In this document: positions 9,695-19,018 of the stretch, in pieces
How the letters are laid out: every line of letters begins with the position of its first letter
Position numbering within the stretch: position 1 is the first letter of the stretch
Assembly: GCA_002709005.1 (NCBI GenBank)
Contig: PAPH01000086.1
Span: forward strand, 1-64,000
DNA length: 64,000 bases
Reading direction: 5' to 3'
DNA from: Hyphomicrobiales bacterium
GTDB taxonomy: Bacteria; Pseudomonadota; Alphaproteobacteria; Rhizobiales; Rhizobiaceae
The notes under the pieces: model-generated
Databases searched by the model: none
The model's input: only the letters and a program-made list of their open reading frames with translations
What the model was told of the DNA's origin: nothing
Program-made: the position numbers and the translations under genes

Positions 9695-11032
9695 TTGACC
9701 CGATCCCACGACCTGCTCGAGCGGGCGGAAAAACTCATCGATCTCGCAATCAAGGCAGGGGCCGACAAGGCCGATGCCGTCGTCGCCCGCCAACAGTCGA
9801 ATTCGGTGTCGGTCCGCAACGGCACGATCGACAATACCTCGGCATCCGAATCGGACGATTTCAGTCTCCGGGTCTTTGTCGGCCAGCGCGTCGGCAGCGT
9901 ATCTGCGGGTCAGGGTGCTGACGAGGCCTCGCTCGCCGAACGCGCGGTGGCCATGGCGCGGGTCTCGCCGGAGGACGAATTCGCCTGCCTCGCGGACGAG
10001 AGCCTGCTGGCGAAAGACTGGCCCGATCTGGACCTCTACGATTCCACCGAGCCGGGATCGGACGCCTTGACCGACGCCGCGAAGGCGATGGAAGAAACCG
10101 CATTGGCCGTTCCCGGCATCTCGGCTTCCGTGGGAGCCGGCGCCTCCGCCGGCATGGTCGGCCTTGTACTTGCGACATCTCACGGATTTTCCGGCGCCTA
10201 TCAGCGCTCCGGCTTCTCCCGCTCGGTCTCGGTGATCGCCGGCGAGGGCACGAAGATGGAGCGCGACTACGATTTCGACAGCCGCGTGTTCTTCGCCGAT
10301 CTCGACGATCCGCGAACCATCGGACGAAAGGCGGGCGAGCGCGCGGCCAGGCGCGTCAATCCGCGCCGGGTGCCAACCGGCTCCAACATGACCGTCGTCT
10401 TCGACCCGCGTGTCGCCCGCGGTTTCGTCGGCCATCTTGTCGGCGCGATCAACGGCGCCTCGGTCGCCCGAAAGACCAGTTTTCTCAAAGACAGGATGGG
10501 CGAGCAGGTCGCCATTTCCGGCCTGACCGTCAACGACAACCCGCACCTGCCGCGCCGGCCGGGATCCCGGCCATTCGACGGGGAAGGCGTTTCCAGCGGC
10601 CCGCTCCTGATGATCGAGAACGGTGTTCTCAAGCAATGGTATCTCGCTTCGCCTACCGCAAGGGAACTCGGTCTGGTGACCAATGGCCGGGCGACGCGTG
10701 GCGGCAATTCCACCGTCCCCTCCGCCACCAACGTCATCGTCGATCCAGGCGAGACCAGCCCGCAAGACCTGATCCGTTCGATCGGCACGGGGCTCTATGT
10801 CACCGAACTGATCGGCCAGGGCGTCAATATGCTCACCGGAGAGTACAGCCGCGGCGCATCCGGCTTCTGGATCGAAAACGGCGAAATCGCCTATCCGGTG
10901 TCGGAAATCACCATCGCTTCGAATCTCAAGGACATGTTCCGGCGCATGACGCTCGCCGACGACATCGATCCGAAATATTCGATCGCCGCCCCGACGATCG
11001 CGGTCGAGGGCATGACCCTGGCCGGCGAGTGA
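9695..11032 (+). CDS. pmbA: TldD/PmbA family metalloprotease-like protein (PmbA/TldE)
   Basis: A 445-residue protein of the TldD/PmbA family. With TldD, PmbA forms a heterodimeric protease known for microcin B17 maturation and CcdA degradation; PmbA is the non-catalytic or regulatory partner. No TldD partner lies nearby, which is common. The only reasonable start is a TTG at 9695, because an in-frame stop lies at 9668-9670 and the conserved N-terminus begins there. The later sequence includes a glycine-rich GNSTV block and a C-terminal GASGFWIENGEI stretch, both characteristic. It is followed 13 nt later by the CysQ-like gene. Confidence 0.87.
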   Translation: MTRSHDLLERAEKLIDLAIKAGADKADAVVARQQSNSVSVRNGTIDNTSASESDDFSLRVFVGQRVGSVSAGQGADEASLAERAVAMARVSPEDEFACLADESLLAKDWPDLDLYDSTEPGSDALTDAAKAMEETALAVPGISASVGAGASAGMVGLVLATSHGFSGAYQRSGFSRSVSVIAGEGTKMERDYDFDSRVFFADLDDPRTIGRKAGERAARRVNPRRVPTGSNMTVVFDPRVARGFVGHLVGAINGASVARKTSFLKDRMGEQVAISGLTVNDNPHLPRRPGSRPFDGEGVSSGPLLMIENGVLKQWYLASPTARELGLVTNGRATRGGNSTVPSATNVIVDPGETSPQDLIRSIGTGLYVTELIGQGVNMLTGEYSRGASGFWIENGEIAYPVSEITIASNLKDMFRRMTLADDIDPKYSIAAPTIAVEGMTLAGE

Positions 11033-11045
11033 TCATGGTGCGCCG

Positions 11046-11849
11046 ATGAACGCTGCCAGGCTTGCCGATGATCTCGCTCTTCTCATCGACGCCACGCGTG
11101 AGGCCGGCGCGATTGCCCATTCCTATTTCGGTCGCGAGCCCGAGACCTGGTACAAGGGGGTGGAGCGCTCGCCGGTGAGCGAGGCGGACATGGCCTCCGA
11201 CCGCTATCTGCGTGAGCGGCTGCTCGCCGCGCGCCCCGATTACGGTTGGCTCTCGGAGGAAACGCTCGACGATCACTCGCGCCTCGACCGCGAACATGTC
11301 TTCATCGTCGATCCGATCGACGGAACGCGCGGATTTATCGGCGGCAAGGAAGACTGGTGTGTGAGTGTGGCGATCGCCGAGAACGGAATCGCCGTGGCCG
11401 GGGTTCTCGCGTCGCCCGCTCGAGGTGATCTCTGGTGGGCTTCGCGCGGCAACGGCGCGTTTCTAAATGCCGAGCCGTTGGTTTCCGCCGCCCACCGTCC
11501 GCCAGTCCGCCCTTTGCTGTTGTCGATGCCGGACATGCTGGCGAAAAAGACGCTCGTGGAGCCGGACTTCCCCGTGGAGCGCGCGCCCGGCGGTCCCTCG
11601 CTGGCTCTCAGGCTGGCCCGCGTTGCTTCGGGCGATCTGGGTGGCGTTGTCGTCCGCCCGCGTTCCAACGAATGGGATCTCGCTGCTGCCGACGTGCTTC
11701 TGAGCGAAACCGGGCATCATCTGGTTGACGAGACGGGACAGCGCGTGGTCTTCAACAGGCCCGATCCGTCGCACGGATTTCTCCTCGCCGCCGCCGCCGC
11801 CGACATCGAGCCGCTCAGCCGGTGTTTTCCCGCCGTCCTGAGGCATTGA
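11046..11849 (+). CDS. cysQ: Inositol monophosphatase-family phosphatase, CysQ-like
   Basis: Mg2+-dependent phosphatase of 267 residues, probably a 3'(2'),5'-bisphosphate nucleotidase that removes the PAPS by-product PAP. Metal-binding motifs are WLSEET (Glu71/Glu72), DPIDGTRGF (Asp89, Asp92) and an EWDLAAAD motif near residue 211. The DPIDGTRGF form with a following KEDW is typical of CysQ, but inositol-1-phosphatase or other activity is possible. It lies in an apparent operon with pmbA upstream and DUF4170 and lipid A genes downstream, the same order as in other rhizobia. Confidence 0.82.
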   Translation: MNAARLADDLALLIDATREAGAIAHSYFGREPETWYKGVERSPVSEADMASDRYLRERLLAARPDYGWLSEETLDDHSRLDREHVFIVDPIDGTRGFIGGKEDWCVSVAIAENGIAVAGVLASPARGDLWWASRGNGAFLNAEPLVSAAHRPPVRPLLLSMPDMLAKKTLVEPDFPVERAPGGPSLALRLARVASGDLGGVVVRPRSNEWDLAAADVLLSETGHHLVDETGQRVVFNRPDPSHGFLLAAAAADIEPLSRCFPAVLRH

Positions 11850-11911
11850 CCTTTCGGACAAATTCCCGCAAACCGCCGCCAGCGTTCCCAGAAACCGGGA
11901 GAAAAAATCAC

Positions 11912-12160
11912 ATGGCTGAAGTCGAATCCAAGCAACTGCTCCACCTCGTGTTCGGCGGCGAACTCAAGAACCTGACGACGACGGAATTCCGCGATCTCGA
12001 GACGCTGGATATCGTCGGCATCTTTCCCAACTATGCCGCTGCCCACCAGGCATGGAAGGCAAAGGCGCAGATGACCGTCGACAATGCCCATATGCGATAT
12101 TTCATCGTTCACATGCATCGTCTTCTCGATCCGGAAAGGCCCGAGAAATCGGGTCATTAA
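11912..12160 (+). CDS. DUF4170 family protein
   Basis: Small, soluble protein of 82 residues, start chosen at an ATG after a GGGAGAAAAA stretch. It matches the conserved alphaproteobacterial DUF4170 family by its core (LVFGGEL, then DIVGIFPNYAAAHQAWKAKAQ and MRYFIVHMHRL). The function is unknown. Its constant position between the CysQ-like phosphatase and the lipid A acyltransferase/waaA/lpxK genes suggests an accessory role in envelope synthesis, which is only inferred from neighbourhood. Confidence 0.8.
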   Translation: MAEVESKQLLHLVFGGELKNLTTTEFRDLETLDIVGIFPNYAAAHQAWKAKAQMTVDNAHMRYFIVHMHRLLDPERPEKSGH

Positions 12161-12238
12161 GCGTATCGGCTGGGGAAGGTCGGGGGGTTTATGCGGAATT
12201 GCTTGTGAGCCCGATCAAAAACCGGCAAGTACGGCGAC

Positions 12239-12934
12239 ATGAGTCTCGGTAAAACAATCTTGCGATCCGACGGCTTTCAGAACGTGGCATCCGCTGTTCT
12301 CGAAAGATGGCTTCGTTTTACCTGGAACACCAATAGCGAGGTGGCCGAGAGCGATGATGCCTACGCCCATCTCGCGGACCATTGGCCTGCCATCTATGCA
12401 CTCTGGCACGGGCAGCAATTGATGTCGCCGTATGCCGCGCCGCGCGGTCTTCCATTCAAGTCGCTCGTCTCTCGCAGCGCCGACGCCGAAATCAACGCCC
12501 GCGTCATCGAGCGCACCGGTCACGGTGTGATCCGCGGCTCGGGCGGGCGCAATCCGCGCGCGGCCGGCAGGAAGGGTGCCGTCAGCGCGACCAAGGCGAT
12601 CTGCGAGACGCTGCGTCAGGGATCGGGCGTGGTCATGATCGCCGACATATCCAAGGGGGAGCCGCGCAAGGCCGGGGAAGGGATCGTCCGCATCGCCCGT
12701 ATTTCCGGCCGGCCCATCATCCCCGTCGCAATCGCTACCAGCCGCTACCACGTGGTCGAGAAGTCCTGGGACCGCACCACCATCAACCTGCCCTTCGGCA
12801 AGCGATGCCTGAAGCTCGGCGAACCGATCTACGTTACGAGCCGTGAAGATGAGCCGGCCATGCGCCTCAAGGTCACCGAGGAACTTAACCGGGTGACGCG
12901 CGAGGCCTACCAGGCGGTGGAGGGTGGATCGTGA
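12239..12934 (+). CDS. DUF374 lysophospholipid acyltransferase family protein
   Basis: A 231-residue acyltransferase-like protein of the DUF374 family. Motifs include WHGQQLM near residue 58, SRSADAE, RGSGGRNPRAA and GVVMIADISKGEPRKAGEG. In rhizobia, proteins of this family lie beside waaA and lpxK and are thought to add an acyl chain to lipid A or a lysolipid. It overlaps waaA by 4 nt (GTGA), so the two are translationally coupled. A 78-nt gap separates it from DUF4170. The exact acyl acceptor cannot be read from the sequence. Confidence 0.82.
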   Translation: MSLGKTILRSDGFQNVASAVLERWLRFTWNTNSEVAESDDAYAHLADHWPAIYALWHGQQLMSPYAAPRGLPFKSLVSRSADAEINARVIERTGHGVIRGSGGRNPRAAGRKGAVSATKAICETLRQGSGVVMIADISKGEPRKAGEGIVRIARISGRPIIPVAIATSRYHVVEKSWDRTTINLPFGKRCLKLGEPIYVTSREDEPAMRLKVTEELNRVTREAYQAVEGGS

Positions 12935-14277
12935 GCAGCGGCTGGGCACGTGCGACCCTTTTCACCTATCGCTGGCTGGGCGCGATCCTCTTCCCGCTGC
13001 TCTGGCCCTATCTGGCCTTCCGTGCCGCCCGCGGGAAGGAGGATTCCACCCGCCGGCGGGAGCGCTACGGTCGCTCCGACATTCCGCGGCCGGACGGCCC
13101 GCTGGTCTGGTTCCATGCCGCAAGCGTCGGCGAGACCGGCGCCGTCATCCCCCTGATCCGCGAGGTTCGCCGGCGTTCGGTCAACGTGGTGCTTACCACC
13201 GGAACCGTCACCTCGGCGATGATCGCCAAGGAACGCCTCGACGATTCGGTCATCCATCAATACGTCCCGCTCGACATCAAGACCCCGGTCTCCCGCTTCC
13301 TCGATCACTGGAAGCCCGATCTGGCGATTATCGCCGAATCCGAAATCTGGCCGATGACCATTCTCGAACTCGGCGCGCGGCGAACGCCGCAGATCCTCGT
13401 CAACGGCCGCCTGTCGGATCGCTCTTTCGAACGGTGGAAGAACCGCCCGAACCTTGCAGATGCCCTCTTCGAGAATCTCTCACTTGTGATCGCCCAGTCC
13501 GATCTGGATGCCGAACGGTTTTCCACGCTGGGCGTTCATCAGGTTGCCGTGTCGGGCAATCTCAAGGTCGATACCCACGCCCCGCCCTGGGACGCCAAGC
13601 AACTGGAGCAGTTGCGCCAGCAGGTGGGCAGCCGCCTCGTCTGGGCGGCGACGTCCACTTTCGAGGGCGAGGAGGAAATCGCCGCCGACGTCCACCAGGC
13701 CCTCAAGGCCACGCACGGCCAACTCACCATCATCGTGCCGCGCCATCCCGAGCGCGGCGACGCGATAGAGGCGATGCTGAAATCGCGCGGCCTCGTGGTC
13801 GCCCGCAGGTCTCGCGGCGAGGAGATCGAACCCGGCGTCGACATCTATCTCGGCGACACGATCGGCGAGATGGGCCTGTATCTCAACCTCGCACCGGTGG
13901 TTTTCGTCGGTCGCTCCCTCAAGGTGGGCGGCGGGCAGAACCCCTTGGAACCGGCCATGCTCGGCTGCGCCGTGCTCTCGGGAAGTCAGGTCCAGAATTT
14001 CCGCGACGTCTATGCCAAACTGCTCAAGAATGGCGGTGGCCGCTTCGTTCGTGACGGGGCCATGCTGATCAAGGGGGTCAATTTCCTCCTGAGCAATCCG
14101 AAGGCCCGTGCCGCGATGGCAGCCGGAGGAGAGAAGACCATCCGCGATCTCCGCGGCGGATTGCACACCACCGTGCGCGCGCTCGAGCCCTATCTCAATC
14201 CGCTGACCGTCAAGGCCCGCTTGCAGTCGACCGATGCCGACAGGGAAGTCACCGGCGGCAGGAGACGCACGTGGTAA
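12931..14277 (+). CDS. waaA: 3-deoxy-D-manno-octulosonic acid transferase
   Basis: Transfers Kdo from CMP-Kdo to lipid IVA at the inner face of the cytoplasmic membrane. It is 448 residues (E. coli 425) with one N-terminal hydrophobic anchor (about residues 9-30), then WFHAASVGETGAV, TTGTVTSA, and AESEIWP, all diagnostic of WaaA/KdtA. The GT-B C-terminal half carries the FVGRSLKVGGGQNPLEPA block. The start is a GTG overlapping the stop of the acyltransferase gene. The end overlaps lpxK by 7 nt. Identification is secure. Confidence 0.95.
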   Translation: MSSGWARATLFTYRWLGAILFPLLWPYLAFRAARGKEDSTRRRERYGRSDIPRPDGPLVWFHAASVGETGAVIPLIREVRRRSVNVVLTTGTVTSAMIAKERLDDSVIHQYVPLDIKTPVSRFLDHWKPDLAIIAESEIWPMTILELGARRTPQILVNGRLSDRSFERWKNRPNLADALFENLSLVIAQSDLDAERFSTLGVHQVAVSGNLKVDTHAPPWDAKQLEQLRQQVGSRLVWAATSTFEGEEEIAADVHQALKATHGQLTIIVPRHPERGDAIEAMLKSRGLVVARRSRGEEIEPGVDIYLGDTIGEMGLYLNLAPVVFVGRSLKVGGGQNPLEPAMLGCAVLSGSQVQNFRDVYAKLLKNGGGRFVRDGAMLIKGVNFLLSNPKARAAMAAGGEKTIRDLRGGLHTTVRALEPYLNPLTVKARLQSTDADREVTGGRRRTW

Positions 14278-15311
14278 GCGAGGCGCCACCGTTCTGGTGG
14301 GAAAAGCCTGGCCTGCAATCTGCGCTGCTTTACCCCGCCGGATGGGTTTACGGCCGGGTTGCCCGCCAGATCATGGAAAAGCGCCGGCGCCGCCCCGCGG
14401 CGGTTCCGGTGATCTGCGTGGGTAATTTCACCGTCGGAGGATCGGGCAAGACTCCGACCGCGCTCGCTTTGGCGGACGCCGTCGAGGCCCGAGGTCTCAA
14501 GCCGGGATTTCTCACCCGCGGCTATGGCGGCAACGTCCGTCAGCCCACGGTGGTCGATACGGCACATCATTCCGCGCGCTATGTCGGCGACGAGCCCATG
14601 TTGCTCGCCCGCCGCGCCTTGACCGTGGCCTCGCCGGACAGGCCCGCCGGCGCCGAGCTGCTGGTCGCCGAAGGCGCCGAGGTCATCATCATGGATGACG
14701 GTTTCCAGAGCGCCCGCCTCGTCTTCGATCACGCCGTCATGGTCATCGACGCCCGCAAGGGTGTGGGCAACGGCCGGGTTTTCCCTGCGGGTCCCGTGCG
14801 GGCTCCGATCGTTGACCAGTTGCGCCACGCGGATTCGCTCCTCGTGGTGGGCGAAGGGACGGCCGCCGACCGGATCATCCGTCTGGCCGCAAGGGCCGCC
14901 AAACCGGTTCATACTGCGCGCCTGGTGCCGCTGTCGCCGAAACGGCTGCGCGGGAAGAACTGCCTCGCCTTCGCGGCGATCGGCGATCCTGACAAGTTTT
15001 TTGAAACCCTCGAAGCGGCCGGAATACGTGTCGCTCATGCCAAGGGGTTTCCCGACCACCACACCTTCGCCGATGATGAGATCGGCGAACTGATCGACGA
15101 GGCCGATCTCTACGGTCTCAGCCTCGTGACCACGGCCAAGGATCTGGTGCGGTTGCAGGGCGGCCATGGACGCGCTCATGAACTGGCGTCGCGTGCCGAG
15201 GTGCTCGAGGTGAGGCTGGATTTCGATCAGGCGCACACCGCCGACACGATCGTCAGGTTGGCCATCGAGAAGTTCAAGCGCCGCCGGACGGCCGCAAGCC
15301 CCGTCCGCTGA
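14271..15311 (+). CDS. lpxK: Tetraacyldisaccharide 4'-kinase
   Basis: Phosphorylates the 4' position of the lipid A disaccharide to give lipid IVA; membrane-associated P-loop kinase. It is 346 residues. An N-terminal segment (WWEKPGLQSALLYPAGWVYG) is followed by the Walker A region VGNFTVGGSGKTPTALAL, the MDDGFQ motif (metal/catalytic) and the DHHTF motif. It starts at a GTG inside the end of waaA, so the acyltransferase, waaA and lpxK are translationally chained. It converges with the DUF2093 gene 8 nt downstream. Confidence 0.95.
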   Translation: MVSEAPPFWWEKPGLQSALLYPAGWVYGRVARQIMEKRRRRPAAVPVICVGNFTVGGSGKTPTALALADAVEARGLKPGFLTRGYGGNVRQPTVVDTAHHSARYVGDEPMLLARRALTVASPDRPAGAELLVAEGAEVIIMDDGFQSARLVFDHAVMVIDARKGVGNGRVFPAGPVRAPIVDQLRHADSLLVVGEGTAADRIIRLAARAAKPVHTARLVPLSPKRLRGKNCLAFAAIGDPDKFFETLEAAGIRVAHAKGFPDHHTFADDEIGELIDEADLYGLSLVTTAKDLVRLQGGHGRAHELASRAEVLEVRLDFDQAHTADTIVRLAIEKFKRRRTAASPVR

Positions 15312-15319
15312 ACCCTGCT

Positions 15320-15547
15320 CTAGCCGGAAACCGGAAGGTTGCCGGCGCGCTTTTCCGCCTCGAACGAGGCGTTGACGTCGACATAGGCTTCCTGCCGCTC
15401 GACGCTCCAGTATTTCAGCTCATCGAGAGGAATGCGCTCGCCCGTAACGGCGCACACGACATGGTTGCCAGGTGTGATGACCTGTATGTCGCCGTCGAGA
15501 TATTTCAGCGCCGCTGGCCGGGAACCCGACCCTTCAAACCGGTTCAT
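15320..15547 (-). CDS. DUF2093 family small protein
   Basis: A 75-residue soluble protein. The start was set at MNRFEG, where the conserved DUF2093 sequence begins; upstream codons look like non-coding leader. The core has GDIQVITPGNHVVCAVTGE and DELKYWSVERQEAYVD. Family members occur next to lpxK and mutL in rhizobia. No catalytic motif is visible and the function is unknown. It lies 82 nt downstream of mutL on the same strand and may share its transcript. Confidence 0.8.
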   Translation of the reverse strand: MNRFEGSGSRPAALKYLDGDIQVITPGNHVVCAVTGERIPLDELKYWSVERQEAYVDVNASFEAEKRAGNLPVSG

Positions 15548-15629
15548 GATGGCTCCGTTTTGCAGGAAGTGTCCTATTATCCCCGCCGGCCCGGGCAATG
15601 CAAGGTCGTCCGGTGCCTCTACGCCGGAC

Positions 15630-17447
15630 TCATCGGCGTGCGAAGAGCCGTTCGATATCGTGAAGGCTCAGCGTCACATAGGTTGGGCGCCCGTGATTGC
15701 ACTGGCCCGAACCCGGCGTGGCTTCCATCTGCCGCAAAAGCGCGTTCATTTCCTCCGGCTTGAGCAGCCGGCCGGAGCGGACCGAACCGTGACAGGCCAT
15801 CGTCGAGGCCACCGATTCCAGCCTGTCGCGCAAGGCTGTCGTATCTCCCCATTCGGCGATTTCATCAGCCAGATCGCGGATCAGGCCCGGCACGTCGATC
15901 TCGCCGAGCAGGGCGGGCGTTTCGCGCACCGCGATCGCACCGGGACCGAAGCGCTCCAGTCCAAGCCCGAGCTGTTCGAGATCCGCGGCCTTGTCGGCGA
16001 GCCTGTCGCAATCCTCTTCCGGCAGATCGACGATTTCAGGCAGAAGCAGCAACTGCGAGGGTAGCCGTCCGCCGGCCATCGCGCCCTTGAGCTTTTCGAA
16101 CACCAGCCGTTCGTGGGCGGCGTGCTGGTCGACGATGACGAGGCCGTCCTCCGTCTGGCTGATGATATAGTTTTCCAGCACCTGCGCGCGGGGAGCCCCG
16201 AGAGGGTGCGAGGGAGAGGGAGCTTCGGTGATGCCCGGCGTCTCGCCGATCCGCGCCGAGGGCTGCTCGGCATCGGCGAATACGGCCTGGATCGGTTCGG
16301 CGAAACCGAAAGGTACCTCGCTCTGAGTTGGTCGGTGGGGCGAGGTTTCGCGCGTCCAGTTGACCGGCCCCTCCATGGAGTCGAATTCGCGACGGGGGGC
16401 GGCGAACCCGCCTTGCGGGCGCAATGCGGCGAGCATGCCCGACGATCCCGTGGTTGCGGCGCGGTCGCCTTCCCGCTCGAGGGCCTGACGAATTGCGCCA
16501 ATGATCAGCCCGCGCACCAGCCCGGGATCGCGGAAGCGCACATCCGCCTTGGCGGGGTGGACATTGACATCGACCAGCGCCGGATCGATCTCGATCTTGA
16601 GAACGGCGACGGGAAAGCGTCCGCGCGGGATGCGATCGGAATAGGCCGCCCGCAGCGCCGACATGATCTGCTTGTCCTGCACCGGGCGGCCGTTGACGAA
16701 GGCATACTGGCTGAGCGAGTTGGCGCGGTTGTAGGTCGGAACGCCGATATGTCCCGTCAGCCTCACATCCTCGCGCACCGCGTCGATCTCGATGGCGTTG
16801 TCGGCGAATTCGCGCCCGAGAACCTGGGAGATGCGATCGAGCGGCTCGCCGACGGCGCTGTATTCGCTCGTCATGCGGTCCGGCCCTGAGAGCACGAAAC
16901 GCACATGCGGAAAGGCAATCGCCATGCGCCGCACCACATCGGTGATCGCGCCGCTCTCGGCCCGTTCACCCTTGAGGAACTTCAGCCGCGCCGGCGTGGC
17001 GAAGAAGAGATCGCGCACTTCCACCATCGTGCCAGGATTGGCCGGCGCGGGTCGCGGCGAGCCGCCTGTGCCGCCTTCGAGCCGGACTTCGTGGCCGTTT
17101 TCAGACCCGGGCTGGCGGCTGACGATGCGGAGCTTGGAAACGGATCCGATCGAGGGCAATGCCTCTCCGCGGAAACCGAGCGTGCGAATGTCGTGCAGTC
17201 CGGAGGCGAGCTTGGAGGTGCAGTGCCGGCGCACGGCGAGCTCCAGGTCTTCGACCGGCATCCCCGAACCGTCGTCGATCACCCGTATCAGCGACTTGCC
17301 GCCGCCGGCGGTCGCGATCTCAATCCGCTCCGCGCCGGCGTCGAGCGCGTTTTCCACCAGTTCCTTCACCACGCTCGCGGGCCGTTCGACGACCTCGCCG
17401 GCGGCAATCTGGTTGATCAGGGTGTCTGGGAGCTGCTGGACGGCCAT
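15630..17447 (-). CDS. mutL: DNA mismatch repair protein MutL with endonuclease motif
   Basis: Couples MutS mismatch recognition to strand processing. The N-terminal GHKL ATPase region includes [18 protein letters not shown] and [13 protein letters not shown] Ser/Pro-rich linker follows (about residues 335-420), then the C-terminal dimerisation domain. The C-terminal domain carries [12 protein letters not shown] at residues 440-451, which fits the metal-dependent nicking motif DQHA(X)2E(X)4E. This MutL should therefore cut DNA itself, as expected in lineages without MutH and unlike E. coli MutL. 605 residues is normal. It is divergent from the glycerate kinase gene. Confidence 0.96.
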   Translation of the reverse strand: MAVQQLPDTLINQIAAGEVVERPASVVKELVENALDAGAERIEIATAGGGKSLIRVIDDGSGMPVEDLELAVRRHCTSKLASGLHDIRTLGFRGEALPSIGSVSKLRIVSRQPGSENGHEVRLEGGTGGSPRPAPANPGTMVEVRDLFFATPARLKFLKGERAESGAITDVVRRMAIAFPHVRFVLSGPDRMTSEYSAVGEPLDRISQVLGREFADNAIEIDAVREDVRLTGHIGVPTYNRANSLSQYAFVNGRPVQDKQIMSALRAAYSDRIPRGRFPVAVLKIEIDPALVDVNVHPAKADVRFRDPGLVRGLIIGAIRQALEREGDRAATTGSSGMLAALRPQGGFAAPRREFDSMEGPVNWTRETSPHRPTQSEVPFGFAEPIQAVFADAEQPSARIGETPGITEAPSPSHPLGAPRAQVLENYIISQTEDGLVIVDQHAAHERLVFEKLKGAMAGGRLPSQLLLLPEIVDLPEEDCDRLADKAADLEQLGLGLERFGPGAIAVRETPALLGEIDVPGLIRDLADEIAEWGDTTALRDRLESVASTMACHGSVRSGRLLKPEEMNALLRQMEATPGSGQCNHGRPTYVTLSLHDIERLFARR

Positions 17448-17576
17448 GCCTCATGTTCCCGGATTCGGAGCCGGCTGCAATGACCTTGACCGAGAAATCC
17501 CTGTAAATTCCGCCGGGTTTGTTGCAAACCCGCACCGTGACCGCTTTTGTGTCTTCTTCACGTTCGGAGAGGTGAA

Positions 17577-18869
17577 ATGAATTCATACGACGAAGCCCGC
17601 TCGGTACTCCGCGGGCTGTTCGACGCCGGCCTGAAGGCCGCCGACCCGGCCATCTGCGTCCCGCCGCACCTTCCGTCGCCGCCGAAAGGCCGGACGATCG
17701 TGGTCGCAGCGGGCAAGGCGGCGGCATCCATGGCGCGCGCGGTCGAGGACAACTGGCCGGGCGAACTCGAAGGTATTGCCGTCACGCGATACGGGCATGG
17801 GGTATCCTGCAAGACGATCGAGGTCATCGAGGCCTCCCATCCCGTTCCTGACGACAGGGGCGAGGTTGCGGCCCGGAAGCTCTTGAAGACGGTCGAGGGA
17901 CTTGGCTCCGAGGATCTGGTTCTCTGCCTGATTTCCGGCGGCGGTTCGGCGCTTCTCGGGCTGCCGGCGGAAGGATTGACGCTCGATCAGAAAAAGGCCG
18001 TCAACAAGGCGCTGCTCGCCTCCGGGGCTCCGATCGGGGAGATGAACACCGTCCGCAAGCACCTGTCGTCCATCAAGGGCGGGAGGCTGGCGCAGGCCGC
18101 ATTCCCGGCGCGCGTGGTGACGCTCGGCATTTCCGACGTGCCCGGCGACGATCCCTCCGTCATTGCGTCAGGACCCACCGTCGCCGACTCGACTACGCTT
18201 TCGGATGCCGTCCGTGTCATCGAGAAATACGGAATCGACATTCCGGATGCGGTGAGAGCCCATCTCCGGAAGCCCGAAAGCGAAACGCCGAAGCCCGGCG
18301 ATGCGGTTTTCGCCAACACCGAATTCGTGCTGATTGCGAAACCCGCCGACATGGTCGAAGCCGTGGTCGCGGCCGGACGCGGGATGGGCTATGAGGTGGT
18401 CTCGCTCGGTGCGGATATCGAGGGCGAGGCACGCGAGGTAGGAGCCGAGCAGGCGCAACGCGCCCTCGGGATCGCGAACGGGATGAAGCCGGGCGACACA
18501 CCGGTTCTCATCGTCTCCGGCGGTGAAACCACGGTCACCGTCGATCATGAGGGCGGCCGTGGAGGACGCGACTGCGAATATCTTCTGTCGCTCGCGGTCG
18601 GGCTCGACAGCCATCCCCGGATCTTCGCGCTGGCCTGCGATACCGACGGCATCGACGGCAGCGAGGACAATGCCGGCGCCATCATCGATCCGGACACGCT
18701 CGCACGTGCCGCCGAAAAGGGATTGGATGCGTCGAAACATCTTTCCGCGCATGATTCATACACGCTGTTTTCGGCCACGGGAGACCTAGTCGTCACCGGT
18801 CCGACGCTGACCAACGTCAACGACCTGCGCGTCATTCTCGTTTTACCACCCGCCGAAGGTGCATTTTAA
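17577..18869 (+). CDS. Glycerate 2-kinase, MOFRL/DUF4147 type
   Basis: A 430-residue type II glycerate kinase: an N-terminal DUF4147 domain (VVAAGKAAASMARA, then LCLISGGGSALLGLPAEGLTL) followed by the MOFRL domain (LIVSGGETTVTV ending in TDGIDGSEDNAGAIIDPDTLARA). It phosphorylates glycerate to 2-phosphoglycerate in the cytoplasm, serving serine-cycle, glyoxylate or tartrate-type pathways. Such genes are often misnamed hydroxypyruvate reductase (ttuD). The start follows a GGAGAGG ribosome-binding site at 17566-17572; the open frame begins 30 nt earlier. It stands alone, divergent from mutL. Confidence 0.87.
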   Translation: MNSYDEARSVLRGLFDAGLKAADPAICVPPHLPSPPKGRTIVVAAGKAAASMARAVEDNWPGELEGIAVTRYGHGVSCKTIEVIEASHPVPDDRGEVAARKLLKTVEGLGSEDLVLCLISGGGSALLGLPAEGLTLDQKKAVNKALLASGAPIGEMNTVRKHLSSIKGGRLAQAAFPARVVTLGISDVPGDDPSVIASGPTVADSTTLSDAVRVIEKYGIDIPDAVRAHLRKPESETPKPGDAVFANTEFVLIAKPADMVEAVVAAGRGMGYEVVSLGADIEGEAREVGAEQAQRALGIANGMKPGDTPVLIVSGGETTVTVDHEGGRGGRDCEYLLSLAVGLDSHPRIFALACDTDGIDGSEDNAGAIIDPDTLARAAEKGLDASKHLSAHDSYTLFSATGDLVVTGPTLTNVNDLRVILVLPPAEGAF

Positions 18870-19018
18870 GTACGACTTAACTTCGACCTGACACTCTGTC
18901 AGATAAGGGGCGAATTTGATCGACTGCCGGAGTCCGTCTGGCGTGAACATATGCTGGCAACGATCGATATCGGTTGAACTCTCCCTGCCGACCGGAATTC
19001 CAGCGGGGATGTGGTGCA

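Noticed and set aside
9590-10765. Upstream extension of the Kef-type antiporter frame
   Set aside because: The extra 390 codons are antisense to pmbA; transporter homology starts at MAAAGSEFYLEG.
18888-18902. CTGACA-CTC-TGTCAG hairpin after the glycerate kinase gene
   Set aside because: Only a 6-bp stem with no T run; too weak to call a terminator.
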